DNA of 64,000 bases, taken from the NCBI GenBank assembly GCA_022821805.1, contig JAJECX010000030.1:1-64000 (forward strand), given 5' to 3'. Made by a program: the position numbers and the translations under genes. This stretch comes from Anaerolineae bacterium (lineage in GTDB: Bacteria > Chloroflexota > Anaerolineae > Aggregatilineales > Phototrophicaceae). Shown in pieces: positions 1 to 8,629 of this stretch. Each line of letters starts with the position of its first letter. Position 1 is the first letter of the stretch. The notes under the pieces were generated by a model that saw only the letters and a list, made by a program, of their open reading frames with translations, had not been told where the DNA came from and searched no databases.

Positions 1-141
1 ATCCAAGCCTACAACTTTGCCAAACGGCTCAAGACATTGCAGGGGCGAAGTCCCTACGAGTTTATCTGCGATCGCTGGCGGGAAAACCCGGAAAACTTTC
101 ATGCTGAGCCGAACCATCTCACTGCTGGACCATACAGGTAG
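1..141 (+). CDS. C-terminal end of an IS481-like transposase (cut by window edge)
   Basis: The first 46 codons run in frame from the window edge to a TAG stop. They contain AYNFAKRLKTLQGRSPYEFI followed by a CDRW motif, which resembles the last residues of IS481/rve-type transposases. The catalytic DDE region would lie upstream of the window, so activity cannot be judged. It borders an AT-richer stretch with a methyltransferase-nuclease fusion and a protease, consistent with a mobile-element edge. The terminal inverted repeat of the element was not identified. Confidence 0.6.
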   Translation: MQAYNFAKRLKTLQGRSPYEFICDRWRENPENFHAEPNHLTAGPYR

Positions 142-200
142 TAATGGCGATATATTGACGAAGGGTTGTTGGTCGCTTTGAGTGAGAGATTACGTAACTG

Positions 201-1466
201 ATGGCAGAGCCGAACTTCAAAAACCGCACTTTATATCACGGCGACAATCTCAAATTCCTGCGCGGCATGAATAGCGAGACCGTCGCTCTCATCGCCACCG
301 ACCCGCCCTTCAATAAGAACCGCGATTTTCACGCGACTCCGGACAGCCTCGCGGCCGGCGCCAAATTCCAAGACCGTTGGTCATGGGAGCGAGATATTCA
401 CCAGGACTGGGTTGATCAGATCACCGACGACTATCCCCGTCTTATGGAAGCGATTGAGAGCGCCAGGTTCGCCCATAGCGACGGCATGGGCGCGTTCATG
501 TGCTTTATGGCGGTTCGTCTTCTCGAAATGCACCGCGTATTGAAACCTACGGGCAGCATTTATCTACACTTTGACTCCACCGCTAGCCATTATGTCAAGG
601 CTGTGATGGATGCAATATTTGGCTGGAGGAATTTCAGGAACGAAATCGTGTGGCTCTACAAAACGGGCGGTGTCAGCAAGCGCTGGTTTGGGAGAAAACA
701 CGATACGCTGCTTTTCTATAGCAAGTCCTCCAAATATGTGTTTAACCCGCAAAAAGAGAAGTCTTACCTCTCACACAAATACGGATTCTCAAACATTGAG
801 ATTCATCAGGATAAGCAGGGTTATTTTACAATGGTAACAATGCGCGATGTCTGGGATATACCTGCTTTGAGAGGCAATCAGCCAGAAGCAACTGGATTCC
901 CCACGCAGAAACCGCTAACTCTGTACGAGCGCATCATCAAGGCGTCGAGTAACAATGACGATATGGTGCTCGACCCATTTTGCGGTTGCGCCACCACGCC
1001 AGTCGCGGCCGAGCGGCTGGGGCGTCAGTGGGTGGGCATCGACATTTGGGACAAGGCGCACGAGGTGGTCGTCGACCGCCTCAAGAACGAAGTCGGCTTG
1101 TTTGGCGAAGTGCATTACGACACCGAGCTACCGACAAGAACGGACGACGCCCAGCCGGCCGCGCCTTTCCTGCGCGTAAAGCAGCGGCACGAGCCGCCGG
1201 GACCGAAAATGAGCCGCGCCGAGATGTACGCGCATTTGCTGGAGCAGCACGGGGCGCGGTGTCAGGGCTGCTATCGGGATTTTGACGACCCGCGTTACTT
1301 GCAGTTGGATCACAACGTCCCGCGCTCGGACGGCGGTCTGAATCATATTTCGAATCGGGTGCTGCTATGCGGTCCTTGCAATCGGCTGAAAAGTAACATC
1401 TATACGCTTAGCGGGTTGCGCAGGGAGAATAAGAAACTGGGCTATATGAGCAAGGACTTGTTGTGA
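201..1466 (+). CDS. DNA methyltransferase (N4/N6-type) fused to a C-terminal HNH nuclease domain
   Basis: The protein has 421 residues. The catalytic motif DPPF is at about residues 34-37, and the SAM-binding motif VLDPFCGCATTPVAAERLG lies after it near 255-275. This order (catalytic motif first) is that of beta-class amino-methyltransferases. After a linker near 310-345 there is an HNH-like module: CQGC, then LQLDHNVPRSDGG with the HNH histidine, then LCGPCN, so four cysteines probably bind zinc. By family knowledge the N-terminal half methylates adenine N6 or cytosine N4. The nuclease half may cut DNA of a different modification state. The target sequence and whether the pair restricts phage DNA cannot be read here. 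No separate restriction enzyme or specificity subunit is adjacent. Confidence 0.85.
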   Translation: MAEPNFKNRTLYHGDNLKFLRGMNSETVALIATDPPFNKNRDFHATPDSLAAGAKFQDRWSWERDIHQDWVDQITDDYPRLMEAIESARFAHSDGMGAFMCFMAVRLLEMHRVLKPTGSIYLHFDSTASHYVKAVMDAIFGWRNFRNEIVWLYKTGGVSKRWFGRKHDTLLFYSKSSKYVFNPQKEKSYLSHKYGFSNIEIHQDKQGYFTMVTMRDVWDIPALRGNQPEATGFPTQKPLTLYERIIKASSNNDDMVLDPFCGCATTPVAAERLGRQWVGIDIWDKAHEVVVDRLKNEVGLFGEVHYDTELPTRTDDAQPAAPFLRVKQRHEPPGPKMSRAEMYAHLLEQHGARCQGCYRDFDDPRYLQLDHNVPRSDGGLNHISNRVLLCGPCNRLKSNIYTLSGLRRENKKLGYMSKDLL

Positions 1467-1471
1467 ACATA

Positions 1472-1603
1472 ATGAGTTAAGAAAATGCACAGAGAGAGAT
1501 CGTTGCAAAACTGGACAAGTGCGGTGAACGATTACTTGCTATCGAAACATCCCAGGCTACATGCAAAGCACGGTTTAATGCATTAGAAACTCAGATTGAT
1601 TGA
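1472..1603 (+). pseudogene. small coiled-coil protein interrupted by TAA at codon 3
   Basis: An ATG six bases after the methyltransferase stop opens ATG-AGT-TAA. The same frame then stays open for 40 codons to TGA and reads ENAQREIVAKLDKCGERL followed by a continuation rich in Leu, Ile, Glu and Lys with heptad spacing. Changing the TAA to AAA would give one continuous 43-residue helical protein. This looks like a recent nonsense mutation in a small gene co-transcribed with the methyltransferase-HNH gene. It could also be chance, since the frame is short; a sequencing error is another possibility. Confidence 0.35.
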
Positions 1604-1629
1604 ATCAATAGCGTGGAGACAGAATACAA

Positions 1630-2304
1630 ATGACCTCAAACATATTAATACCAACAACAAACATTCTAAGACGAGTGCTGAAGATAGAATGTGATGGGTC
1701 TGTTGGAACAGGCGTTGTGATATTCAAAGATGGCAACAGGTTTCTGGTTACTGCGAAACATATAATAGAATCTGCACCAGATAAAACACGTTACCGGCAG
1801 GGAAACATCTGGCTACCTATACGACCGAGTACCATCAATCTCAGTGAGAATTACGATTTAGCGGTACTGAAGCTTCCTACTGATGAAGAATATCCAGTGT
1901 TACAAGTGCCTGATTTTGAGATTGGGATTTCAGCTGGCGGTATTGTTTCGGGACAACAAGTCATGATAGTAGGGTATCCTTTAGGATTTCAGATTGAACG
2001 AAGCGAACATATGAACAACGGGAGGCCTTTGCCACTGGTAAAGGTTGGGTTTCTGTCCGACGTATCATTTAAGAATGGTCGTTTATTGATAGATGCTCAT
2101 ACGAACAAGGGCTTTAGTGGTAGCCCAATAATATTTAGATCGCCCTCAGGAAGCGACAGGAACAGACTGTCTGTCTGCGGTATACAAACTTCTATGTATT
2201 ACGATGAAGGCTTTGCCATCGCAGTTGATATAGGAAAAGCTATTGAACTGATAGATGCAATATTGAAGACTGAACTTGGACATACTGATAAATCGCTTGG
2301 ATGA
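1630..2304 (+). CDS. trypsin-like (S1-fold) serine protease
   Basis: The 224-residue product has the chymotrypsin-fold triad: His44 in VTAKHII, Asp76 in NYDLAVLKLP, and Ser163 in GFSGSP preceded by the oxyanion-type glycine. There is no obvious signal peptide, so it may act in the cytoplasm, unlike secreted DegP proteins. No PDZ domain follows. The gene is visibly richer in A and T than the main part of the window, consistent with transfer together with the methyltransferase-HNH gene just upstream. Proteases of this type occur in defence loci as effectors, but nothing in the sequence proves that role. Confidence 0.75.
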   Translation: MTSNILIPTTNILRRVLKIECDGSVGTGVVIFKDGNRFLVTAKHIIESAPDKTRYRQGNIWLPIRPSTINLSENYDLAVLKLPTDEEYPVLQVPDFEIGISAGGIVSGQQVMIVGYPLGFQIERSEHMNNGRPLPLVKVGFLSDVSFKNGRLLIDAHTNKGFSGSPIIFRSPSGSDRNRLSVCGIQTSMYYDEGFAIAVDIGKAIELIDAILKTELGHTDKSLG

Positions 2305-2323
2305 TGGACTCTAAACAATCAGG

Positions 2324-2416
2324 TTATGCGAAGTAAAGTATATAGTTGGCATTCAACACCTGCGCGACATTCCCGGCGACCATGCCGGTGCAAGCGATGA
2401 TCCACATAATCGTCAT
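2324..2416 (-). CDS. possible 30-residue hydrophobic peptide
   Basis: The minus strand has an ATG directly preceded by AAGGG and an open frame of 30 codons that begins MTIMWIIACTGMVAGN and is largely hydrophobic. It may be a tiny membrane peptide, the remnant of a longer membrane gene, or chance. Nothing else of note was seen in 2305-2460. Confidence 0.15.
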   Translation of the reverse strand: MTIMWIIACTGMVAGNVAQVLNANYILYFA

Positions 2417-2466
2417 CCCTTGATTGCCTTAACGCGCAATTCTAGCGACACAGCGCTGCGGAGTGG

Positions 2467-2472
2467 TATAAT
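2467..2472 (+). promoter_or_regulatory. TATAAT -10 element ahead of the coiled-coil gene
   Basis: A consensus TATAAT is followed six bases later by an ATG at 2479, which places the expected transcript start at or next to that ATG. No good -35 hexamer is visible at 16-18 bases upstream. Confidence 0.4.
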
Positions 2473-2478
2473 CGCGGT

Positions 2479-2511
2479 ATGAGCCGTGGTTCTCCACAGG
2501 AAAACGTCTGA
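2479..2511 (+). CDS. 10-codon leaderless mini-ORF coupled to the next gene
   Basis: ATG-AGC-CGT opens a 10-codon frame (MSRGSPQENV) whose TGA overlaps the ATG of the coiled-coil gene by one base (TGATG). The TATAAT at 2467 puts the likely transcript start at this ATG, so it would be translated without a leader. Termination-reinitiation would then feed the downstream gene, which lacks a clear Shine-Dalgarno of its own. It may also be chance. Confidence 0.3.
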   Translation: MSRGSPQENV

Positions 2512-3149
2512 TGGATATTCTAGTTCTGCTCAGAGAACTCTCCAGTTCAGGTATTTTGGAAGTCGTTTTGCTGGTCGTGATACCGCTCCTGGTGCGCTAC
2601 TGGATAATCCAGTCGAGTAATGAAACGCGGAGGGAGTTGCGCCAGGAATGGCGAGACGCATTAGACGACCAAGGCGAAGAAATCTACCGCTACATTGATG
2701 CCAAATTTGAAGCGCAGGACGCGAAGTTTGAAGCCAGATTCAATGCGCAGGACGCGAAGTTTGAAGCCAGATTTGATGCGCAGGACGCGAAGTTTGAAGC
2801 CAGATTTGATGCGCAGGACGCGAAGTTGGAGGCGCAGGACACGAAGTTTGAAGCCAGATTTGATGCGCAGGACGCGAAGTTGGAGGCGCAGGACGCGAAG
2901 TTGGAGGCGCATGACAGAAGGTTTGACGCGATTGACGCGAGATTTGACAATCAGGACGCCAGAATCGACCAGCTTGACCGAAAAAATGACTCGCGCGCCT
3001 ACGACATCACGATGCACCTTATTGACATACGTGAGCGGCTCGCCAACATAGAGGGACGCATGGGCATTTATCCGCCGCGCCGCGGTGTTGAGCCGCCGGT
3101 CCCTGAACCGGCCGTGGATCCAGAGAGCGGCGAGCCCGCGCAAAACTGA
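2511..3149 (+). CDS. membrane-anchored coiled-coil protein with hendecad and heptad repeats
   Basis: The 212-residue protein starts with a membrane segment at about residues 14-34 (GILEVVLLVVIPLLVRYWII) and continues into a long charged helix. Residues about 65-155 consist of 11-residue units of the type FEARFDAQDAK and 7-residue units of the type LEAQDAK. Both lengths are canonical coiled-coil periods. A shorter helix and a proline-rich tail (VEPPVPEPAVDPE) follow. The expected topology is an N-terminal anchor with a cytoplasmic rod. The function is unknown. The DNA repeats are nearly identical, so the rod length probably changes by slippage or unequal recombination. The stop lies 8 bases before the aldolase start, so the two may be co-transcribed. 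Confidence 0.7.
   Translation: MDILVLLRELSSSGILEVVLLVVIPLLVRYWIIQSSNETRRELRQEWRDALDDQGEEIYRYIDAKFEAQDAKFEARFNAQDAKFEARFDAQDAKFEARFDAQDAKLEAQDTKFEARFDAQDAKLEAQDAKLEAHDRRFDAIDARFDNQDARIDQLDRKNDSRAYDITMHLIDIRERLANIEGRMGIYPPRRGVEPPVPEPAVDPESGEPAQN
2712..2969 (+). repeat. tandem 33-bp and 21-bp in-frame repeats
   Basis: Units begin GCGCAGGACGCGAAGTT at 2712, 2745, 2778, 2811, 2832 (one change), 2865 and 2886, followed by diverged units at 2907, 2928 and 2949. Their lengths in bases are 33, 33, 33, 21, 33, 21, 21, 21, 21, 21. The 21-bp unit equals the 33-bp unit lacking 12 bases, which keeps the frame. Confidence 0.95.
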
Positions 3150-3157
3150 CGCTCCCT

Positions 3158-4066
3158 ATGACCTACCAACCCATCACCCGCGGCGTCATCTGCCCGACCG
3201 TGACGCCGCTCAAGCCCAATGGCGACATCAACCCGGACATGATCCGCCCCCTCGTCGACTTCCTCATCGACCGAGGCGTCGTCGGCATCTACCCGCTCGG
3301 CAGCACGGGCGAAGGTCCGCTCTTCTCCACCGACGAGCGCAAGGCGGTCGCTGCGGCCACAGTCGAAGCGGTCGCTGGACGCGTGCCGGTCATCGTGCAT
3401 ACGGGCGCCATGACCACAGCCGAGACCATTGAGCTGACCAGCCACGCCTGTTCCGTCGGCGCCGATGCGGCCTCGGTGATCACGCCCTGGTATTTCCTGC
3501 ATAGCGAAGCGGCGCTGGAAGCGCATTACCGCGCGATCCTTGAGGCGGCGGCGCGCTTCCCTGTATGGCTGTACAATTTGCCAAAATTCGCCAACAATCA
3601 TTTGTCGGCGGCGCTGGTGACGCGCTTGGCGCGGGATTACGAGAATTGCGTCGGGCTGAAGGACAGCAGCGGCGACTTGATGACGATGTGCGCCGTCAAT
3701 CATTTGCAGGGCGGGCGCTTCAATACGGCAATTGGACCGGACAACTTAATTTTGGCTGGGCTGGCGCTGGGACTGGATTGCAGCGTTTCCGGCAACAGCA
3801 ATCATTTTCCCGAGATCGTGGCTGGCATCCACGAGGCTTTCCACGCCGGCGATTTGGCGACGGCGCGGAAGCGACAGAAGCAACTCAAAGCGGCCAGCGA
3901 TGTGATCGGCAGCGCCGGCTGGCTGACGGTGGTCAAGGGCGTTTTGGCTGAGCGCGGCTTGTCGGTGGGCGGCGTGCGCCCGCCGATGATTCGGGCGTCA
4001 GATGAGGCGATCCGCGCTTGCATCGCGCAGTTAAGGGCGCTCAAGGTGGATTTGTCGCGGTTCTGA
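3158..4066 (+). CDS. dihydrodipicolinate synthase/N-acetylneuraminate lyase family aldolase
   Basis: The 302-residue TIM-barrel aldolase has the family signature GSTGEGPLFSTDER at about residues 47-60, the YNLP motif that carries the catalytic tyrosine, and the Schiff-base lysine in VGLKDSSGD near residue 168. Members condense or cleave pyruvate-derived substrates; the exact substrate (aspartate semialdehyde, sugar acid, sialic acid) cannot be assigned from sequence. The start lies 8 bases after the coiled-coil gene. The FAD/Fe-S dehydrogenase downstream acts on 2-hydroxy acids in related proteins, so a sugar-acid or 2-keto-acid catabolic role is plausible. A hairpin-forming repeat with a T-run follows at 4097. 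Confidence 0.85.
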   Translation: MTYQPITRGVICPTVTPLKPNGDINPDMIRPLVDFLIDRGVVGIYPLGSTGEGPLFSTDERKAVAAATVEAVAGRVPVIVHTGAMTTAETIELTSHACSVGADAASVITPWYFLHSEAALEAHYRAILEAAARFPVWLYNLPKFANNHLSAALVTRLARDYENCVGLKDSSGDLMTMCAVNHLQGGRFNTAIGPDNLILAGLALGLDCSVSGNSNHFPEIVAGIHEAFHAGDLATARKRQKQLKAASDVIGSAGWLTVVKGVLAERGLSVGGVRPPMIRASDEAIRACIAQLRALKVDLSRF

Positions 4067-4096
4067 TACGAACTCCAACCACATGCATGCGCAAAC

Positions 4097-4167
4097 TGTA
4101 GGGGCGAGCCATTGGGTCGCCCTTTTTTGGAATGTGCGTTCGGGCGACCTGATAGGTCGCCCCTACA
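4097..4167. repeat. head-to-head pair of palindromic TGTAGGGGCGA repeats, possible terminator
   Basis: Two 26-bp copies of the dispersed repeat face each other (4097-4122 and the reverse copy 4142-4167), separated by TTTTTTGGAATG and a short tail. Each copy is itself a hairpin and the two can pair over their whole length. A T-run directly follows the first copy, so it could end transcription of the aldolase gene. A further 98 bases to 4265 hold nothing else I recognise. Confidence 0.8.
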
Positions 4168-4265
4168 GTTCTCGTCGATTGAGGTGCAGTGCTGCCTGTG
4201 TAATTTCCGCCCCATAGCCGTTACAATCTACGCGGTAATCTTCACATCAACCGGAAAGCTAGTCC

Positions 4266-7106
4266 ATGCAAATTGACGAGATGCTGCATGACCTGCAGGG
4301 CGCGATTGGCGCTGATCAGGCCGCGGCCGACCGCATGACGCGCGTGCTTTACAGCACTGACGCCAGCAATTATCAGGTCATGCCGCTGGCGGTGACCTAC
4401 CCGCGCGATGCCGATGATGTGGTCGCCGTGCACGAGGTGGCGCGCAAGTATGGCGCGCCGGTGCTGCCGCGCGGGGGTGGCAGCGCCTTGGCTGGGCAAG
4501 CGGTGGGCGAAGCGGTGATCATGGATTTCACCCGTCACATGCGCCGCGTTCGGGGCGTCAATGGCGAGGCGCGCAGGGTCGATGTCGAGCCAGGCTTGAT
4601 TCTGGGCAATCTCAACGCGCAGTTGGCGGGGCTGGATCTGATGTTCGGTCCTGACCCAGCCAGCGCCGAGCGCGCAGCCATCGGCGGCGTCATCGGCAAT
4701 AACGCGACCGGCGCTCACAGCATCCGCTACGGCATGACGGCTGATCATGTCGCGCGCTTGCAGGTGGTGACGGCGGCCGGCGACTTGGTCTGGCTGGATG
4801 AATCGACTGCGGACTTGAATCGCATCCGCGGCATTGTCAGTGATCTGGCGGCGGAACATGCGCCGCTTATCGAAGCGCGTTACCCACGGACCTGGCGTAC
4901 TGTAGCTGGCTACGCTTTGGACAAGATCGACCCCGATGATGTCAATTTGAATTGGCTGCTCTGCGGCTCGGAGGGAACGCTGGCGACGGTGGTGCGCGCC
5001 GAGCTGCGCCTGGTCGATCGCCCGAAGATAGCGCATAAGCGGCTGGCGCTGGTTCATTTCGATACGCTTCGGGCTTCATTGGAGGCGACGCCGCGTATCC
5101 TTGAATTGGCGCCGGCCGCCATCGAGTTGATGGACAAATTTCTGCTGGACAAGACGCGCGCCGCCGCCGGATATCGCGATCGCCTGACCTTCGTTGATGG
5201 CGATCCGGAAGCGATTCTGGTGGTCGAGTTTGTCGGCTCGGAGCGCGAGCTTGGCGCGAAGATGAATGACTTGAAGGCGCATCTTGCGCGGCTGGGTTTT
5301 CACGGCGCAGTCACAATTGCCGAGACGCCGGCGCAGCAAGACGATGTCTGGACGGTGCGCAAAGCCGGTCTGGGCTTGATGATGAGCGAACGCAGCGAAG
5401 CCAAGCCGGTTTCTTTCATCGAAGACGGCGCGGTGCCGGTGGAGAAGCTGGCCGATTACATCAGCGATGTTGAGCGCATCATCTACGAAAACGACACGAC
5501 CTACGCCATCTACGCCCATGCCAGCGCCGGCTGCCTGCATATCCGGCCGCTGATCAACTTGAAGACGCTGAAGGGCCGCGGCCAGTATCGCGCGATCGCC
5601 GATGCGGTGGCGCAGACGGTGAAGAAATACCAGGGCGCCATCACCGGCGAGCACGGGCAGGGCTTGGTGCGCGGCGAGTTCAGCGAGTACCTGTTTGGAC
5701 CCGAATTGGTGGACGCATTCCGGACGGTCAAGCATGCTTTCGACCCGGACAATATGATGAATCCGGGTAAAATTATCGATTCGCCGCCGATGGACAGCGC
5801 GGAATTGCTGCGTTATTCGCCGGAATATGAGGCGATCGAGGTCAATACACGCTATGACTGGACCGCCGACAATGGTTTTGCTGGCGCGGTCGAAATGTGC
5901 AATGGCGCTGGCGTCTGCCGCAAGGAGGGCGATGGCGTGATGTGCCCGTCCTACCAGGCGACGCTGGACGAAGCGCATTCGACGCGGGGGCGCGCCAATG
6001 CCCTGCGCGCGGCGATAAGTGGCGCATTGCCGGAGGACATGGGCGATCCGGCGCTGAGGTCGGTGCTGGATCTCTGCCTTGGCTGCAAAGCCTGCGTGGC
6101 CGAATGCCCGTCATCGGTTGATGTGGCCAAGCTGAAATCGGAGTTCCAGGCATCCTGGCACGATCGCCATGGGGTAGACTTTGCCACGCGCGTATATGGC
6201 AATATCCATCGCGTCAATCAGTTGGCGGGCGCGCTGCCCAAGCTAAGCAATTTGATGATGGGCAGCTCACTGGGCAAGGCGGGCGCCGGGCTGCTTGGCT
6301 TGCCGACCGAGCGGTCCTTGCCGAAATACGCCGAGCGCCGCTTCAGCGCCGAGCGCTATCCTGCGCATGACGCGCCCGATGCGGTTATGATCGTCGACAC
6401 CTTCACCGAGTGGAATCACCCGGAAGTGGGGCGGGCGGCGATGCGGCTGGCGCAGCGTCTGGGTTTGCGCCTGAATGCGATGCGCCTGCCCGGGGCCGCC
6501 TGCTGCGGAAGACCGGCCATTAGCAAGGGACTGCTGGACAGCGCCAAGGAGATGGCGCATGATAATGTGCTGGGCTTGAGCCGCGCGAATCCGGATCTAC
6601 CGTATATTTTCCTCGAGCCGAGCTGCCTCAGCGCCTTTGTGGACGATTACCTTACGCTGGTTGACCCTGGCGATCAAGCCGCCGCTCGTTCGCTGGCGGA
6701 GCGCTGTCTGAGCGCGGAAGCCTTCTTCGCCGAAAAGCTGGCGCGAGGCGCCGACGCGCTCGCTGGGCCGGCGGCATCGCCGCGGATATTGCTGCACGGG
6801 CATTGCCATCAGAAGGCGCTCTGGGGTACTTCCGACACGCTCAAGCTGCTGCGCATGATTCCGGGCGCGGAGGTGGCGGAGATGAATACCGGCTGCTGCG
6901 GCGTGGCGGGCAGTTTCGGCTACGAGCATTACGAATTGAGCATGAAGATTGCCGAGGATCGCTTGCTGCCGACGATTCGCGACAATAGCGATGCCATCAT
7001 CGCCGCGCCGGGCACATCCTGCCGCGCGCAGATTCACGACGCCGGTTATGAAGCGCGGCACCCGATAGCGGTCCTGCTGGCAGCGCTCGCCGAGAAACAA
7101 GTTTGA
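4266..7106 (+). CDS. FAD-binding 2-hydroxyacid dehydrogenase fused to an Fe-S/CCG module (GlcD-GlcF type)
   Basis: The 946-residue protein combines two subunits that are separate in glycolate oxidase. Residues about 20-210 form a FAD-binding (PCMH) domain with PRGGGSALAGQAVGEAVIMD, and 270-525 an FAD-oxidase C domain with ITGEHGQGLVRGEF and NPGKI. A ferredoxin-like part follows with CNGAGVCRKEGDGVMCPSY near 545 and CLGCKACVAECPSSVDV near 602. Two cysteine-rich CCG segments lie near 745 (GAACCGRP) and 875 (NTGCCGVAGSFGYE). Such fusions oxidise D-lactate or another 2-hydroxyacid and pass electrons through Fe-S clusters to quinone. The substrate is not certain. It is followed after 9 bases by a GNAT gene. 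Confidence 0.88.
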   Translation: MQIDEMLHDLQGAIGADQAAADRMTRVLYSTDASNYQVMPLAVTYPRDADDVVAVHEVARKYGAPVLPRGGGSALAGQAVGEAVIMDFTRHMRRVRGVNGEARRVDVEPGLILGNLNAQLAGLDLMFGPDPASAERAAIGGVIGNNATGAHSIRYGMTADHVARLQVVTAAGDLVWLDESTADLNRIRGIVSDLAAEHAPLIEARYPRTWRTVAGYALDKIDPDDVNLNWLLCGSEGTLATVVRAELRLVDRPKIAHKRLALVHFDTLRASLEATPRILELAPAAIELMDKFLLDKTRAAAGYRDRLTFVDGDPEAILVVEFVGSERELGAKMNDLKAHLARLGFHGAVTIAETPAQQDDVWTVRKAGLGLMMSERSEAKPVSFIEDGAVPVEKLADYISDVERIIYENDTTYAIYAHASAGCLHIRPLINLKTLKGRGQYRAIADAVAQTVKKYQGAITGEHGQGLVRGEFSEYLFGPELVDAFRTVKHAFDPDNMMNPGKIIDSPPMDSAELLRYSPEYEAIEVNTRYDWTADNGFAGAVEMCNGAGVCRKEGDGVMCPSYQATLDEAHSTRGRANALRAAISGALPEDMGDPALRSVLDLCLGCKACVAECPSSVDVAKLKSEFQASWHDRHGVDFATRVYGNIHRVNQLAGALPKLSNLMMGSSLGKAGAGLLGLPTERSLPKYAERRFSAERYPAHDAPDAVMIVDTFTEWNHPEVGRAAMRLAQRLGLRLNAMRLPGAACCGRPAISKGLLDSAKEMAHDNVLGLSRANPDLPYIFLEPSCLSAFVDDYLTLVDPGDQAAARSLAERCLSAEAFFAEKLARGADALAGPAASPRILLHGHCHQKALWGTSDTLKLLRMIPGAEVAEMNTGCCGVAGSFGYEHYELSMKIAEDRLLPTIRDNSDAIIAAPGTSCRAQIHDAGYEARHPIAVLLAALAEKQV

Positions 7107-7115
7107 GGCAATAGG

Positions 7116-7709
<594 letters not shown>

Positions 7710-7711
7710 TT

Positions 7712-8629
7712 GTGGCGCAAGACGCTAGCGCGGCGCCGGCGCTGCTGCCGGAAGCGATTCGCCGCCGGCTGGAGCCGCTGATGCTGGTGGCGCGCAAGGT
7801 GCGGGCGGGCGCGATCAAAGGCGATCGCCGTTCGATCAAGCGCGGATCCAGCATCGAATTCGCAGACTATCGCAATTATGTCGCCGGCGACGATCTGCGC
7901 CAGCTCGACTGGAATATCTACGCCCGGCTGGAGCGCCCTTATATCAAACTGCTGGAAGACGAGGAAGACCTGGCGGTGCATCTGATCCTCGATGCATCAG
8001 CCAGCATGGACTTCCCGCCCGAGGGCGAGGCGGAGCAGCACAAGCTGTTATACGCCAAGCGCATCCTCGCGGGTTTGGCTTACGTCTCGCTGACGAGCAA
8101 TGACCGGCTGGTTTTGACGGCGGTGAACGACACGGGCGCAGCCACCTTTGGGCCGGTGCGCGGTCGGGCGCGGGGCATCGCCGCGCTGCGCTTCGTGGGG
8201 GAAATCGCCGCGGCCGGCATCACCGACCTGGATGAGGCGCTCAGCGATTACGCGCTGCGAGCGCGCCGCCCGGGCTTGACGCTGATCATCAGCGATATGT
8301 TCTCATACGATGGCCGCTATCTTGAGGGCTTGAACGCCTTGCTGAGCCGCGGTCACGAAGTGGCTTTCATTCACGTTTTGGCGCCGGAGGAAGTGATGCC
8401 GCCGGTGACAGGCGACCTCAGCCTGATTGATGTGGAAACGGAAGTGAAGCAAGAGGTGACGCTGGATGGGGCGATGCTGGGCATTTATCAGCAGCGGGTG
8501 GCGGCTTGGCGCGATGAGATTCGCAATGAGTGCTTGCGGCGGGGGGCGCATTATTTCCCGCTGGTGACAGATGCGCCCTGGGAGCGGCTGATTCTGTCGG
8601 ATATGCGGCGAGCCGGGCTGGTTAAGTAG
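7712..8629 (+). CDS. DUF58 domain protein
   Basis: The 305-residue protein starts with GTG two bases after the acetyltransferase stop. It contains the DUF58 signature (RSIKRGSSIEFADYRNYVAG, then LRQLDWNIYARLERPY) followed by a von Willebrand A-like part with LILDASASMDF (DxSxS metal site). Members commonly work with MoxR AAA+ ATPases, but no moxR gene lies in the window. The last codons read LILSDMRRAGLVK-stop. This 3' end overlaps the stop of the convergent DUF2442 gene by 8 bases, and versions of it recur four times downstream between the DUF4160-DUF2442 pairs. Confidence 0.85.
   Translation: MAQDASAAPALLPEAIRRRLEPLMLVARKVRAGAIKGDRRSIKRGSSIEFADYRNYVAGDDLRQLDWNIYARLERPYIKLLEDEEDLAVHLILDASASMDFPPEGEAEQHKLLYAKRILAGLAYVSLTSNDRLVLTAVNDTGAATFGPVRGRARGIAALRFVGEIAAAGITDLDEALSDYALRARRPGLTLIISDMFSYDGRYLEGLNALLSRGHEVAFIHVLAPEEVMPPVTGDLSLIDVETEVKQEVTLDGAMLGIYQQRVAAWRDEIRNECLRRGAHYFPLVTDAPWERLILSDMRRAGLVK

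Noticed and set aside
2712..2969. CRISPR-like regular repeats
   Set aside because: The units are contiguous without spacers and lie in frame inside a coding coiled coil.
2690..3143. Long antisense and shifted-frame reading frames across the coiled-coil repeats and across many GC-rich genes (for example opposite 24521-25705 and 47248-48882)
   Set aside because: They mirror strong, family-matching genes on the other strand and show Arg/Gln/His-rich or low-complexity composition without any recognisable domain. GC-rich codon bias produces them.
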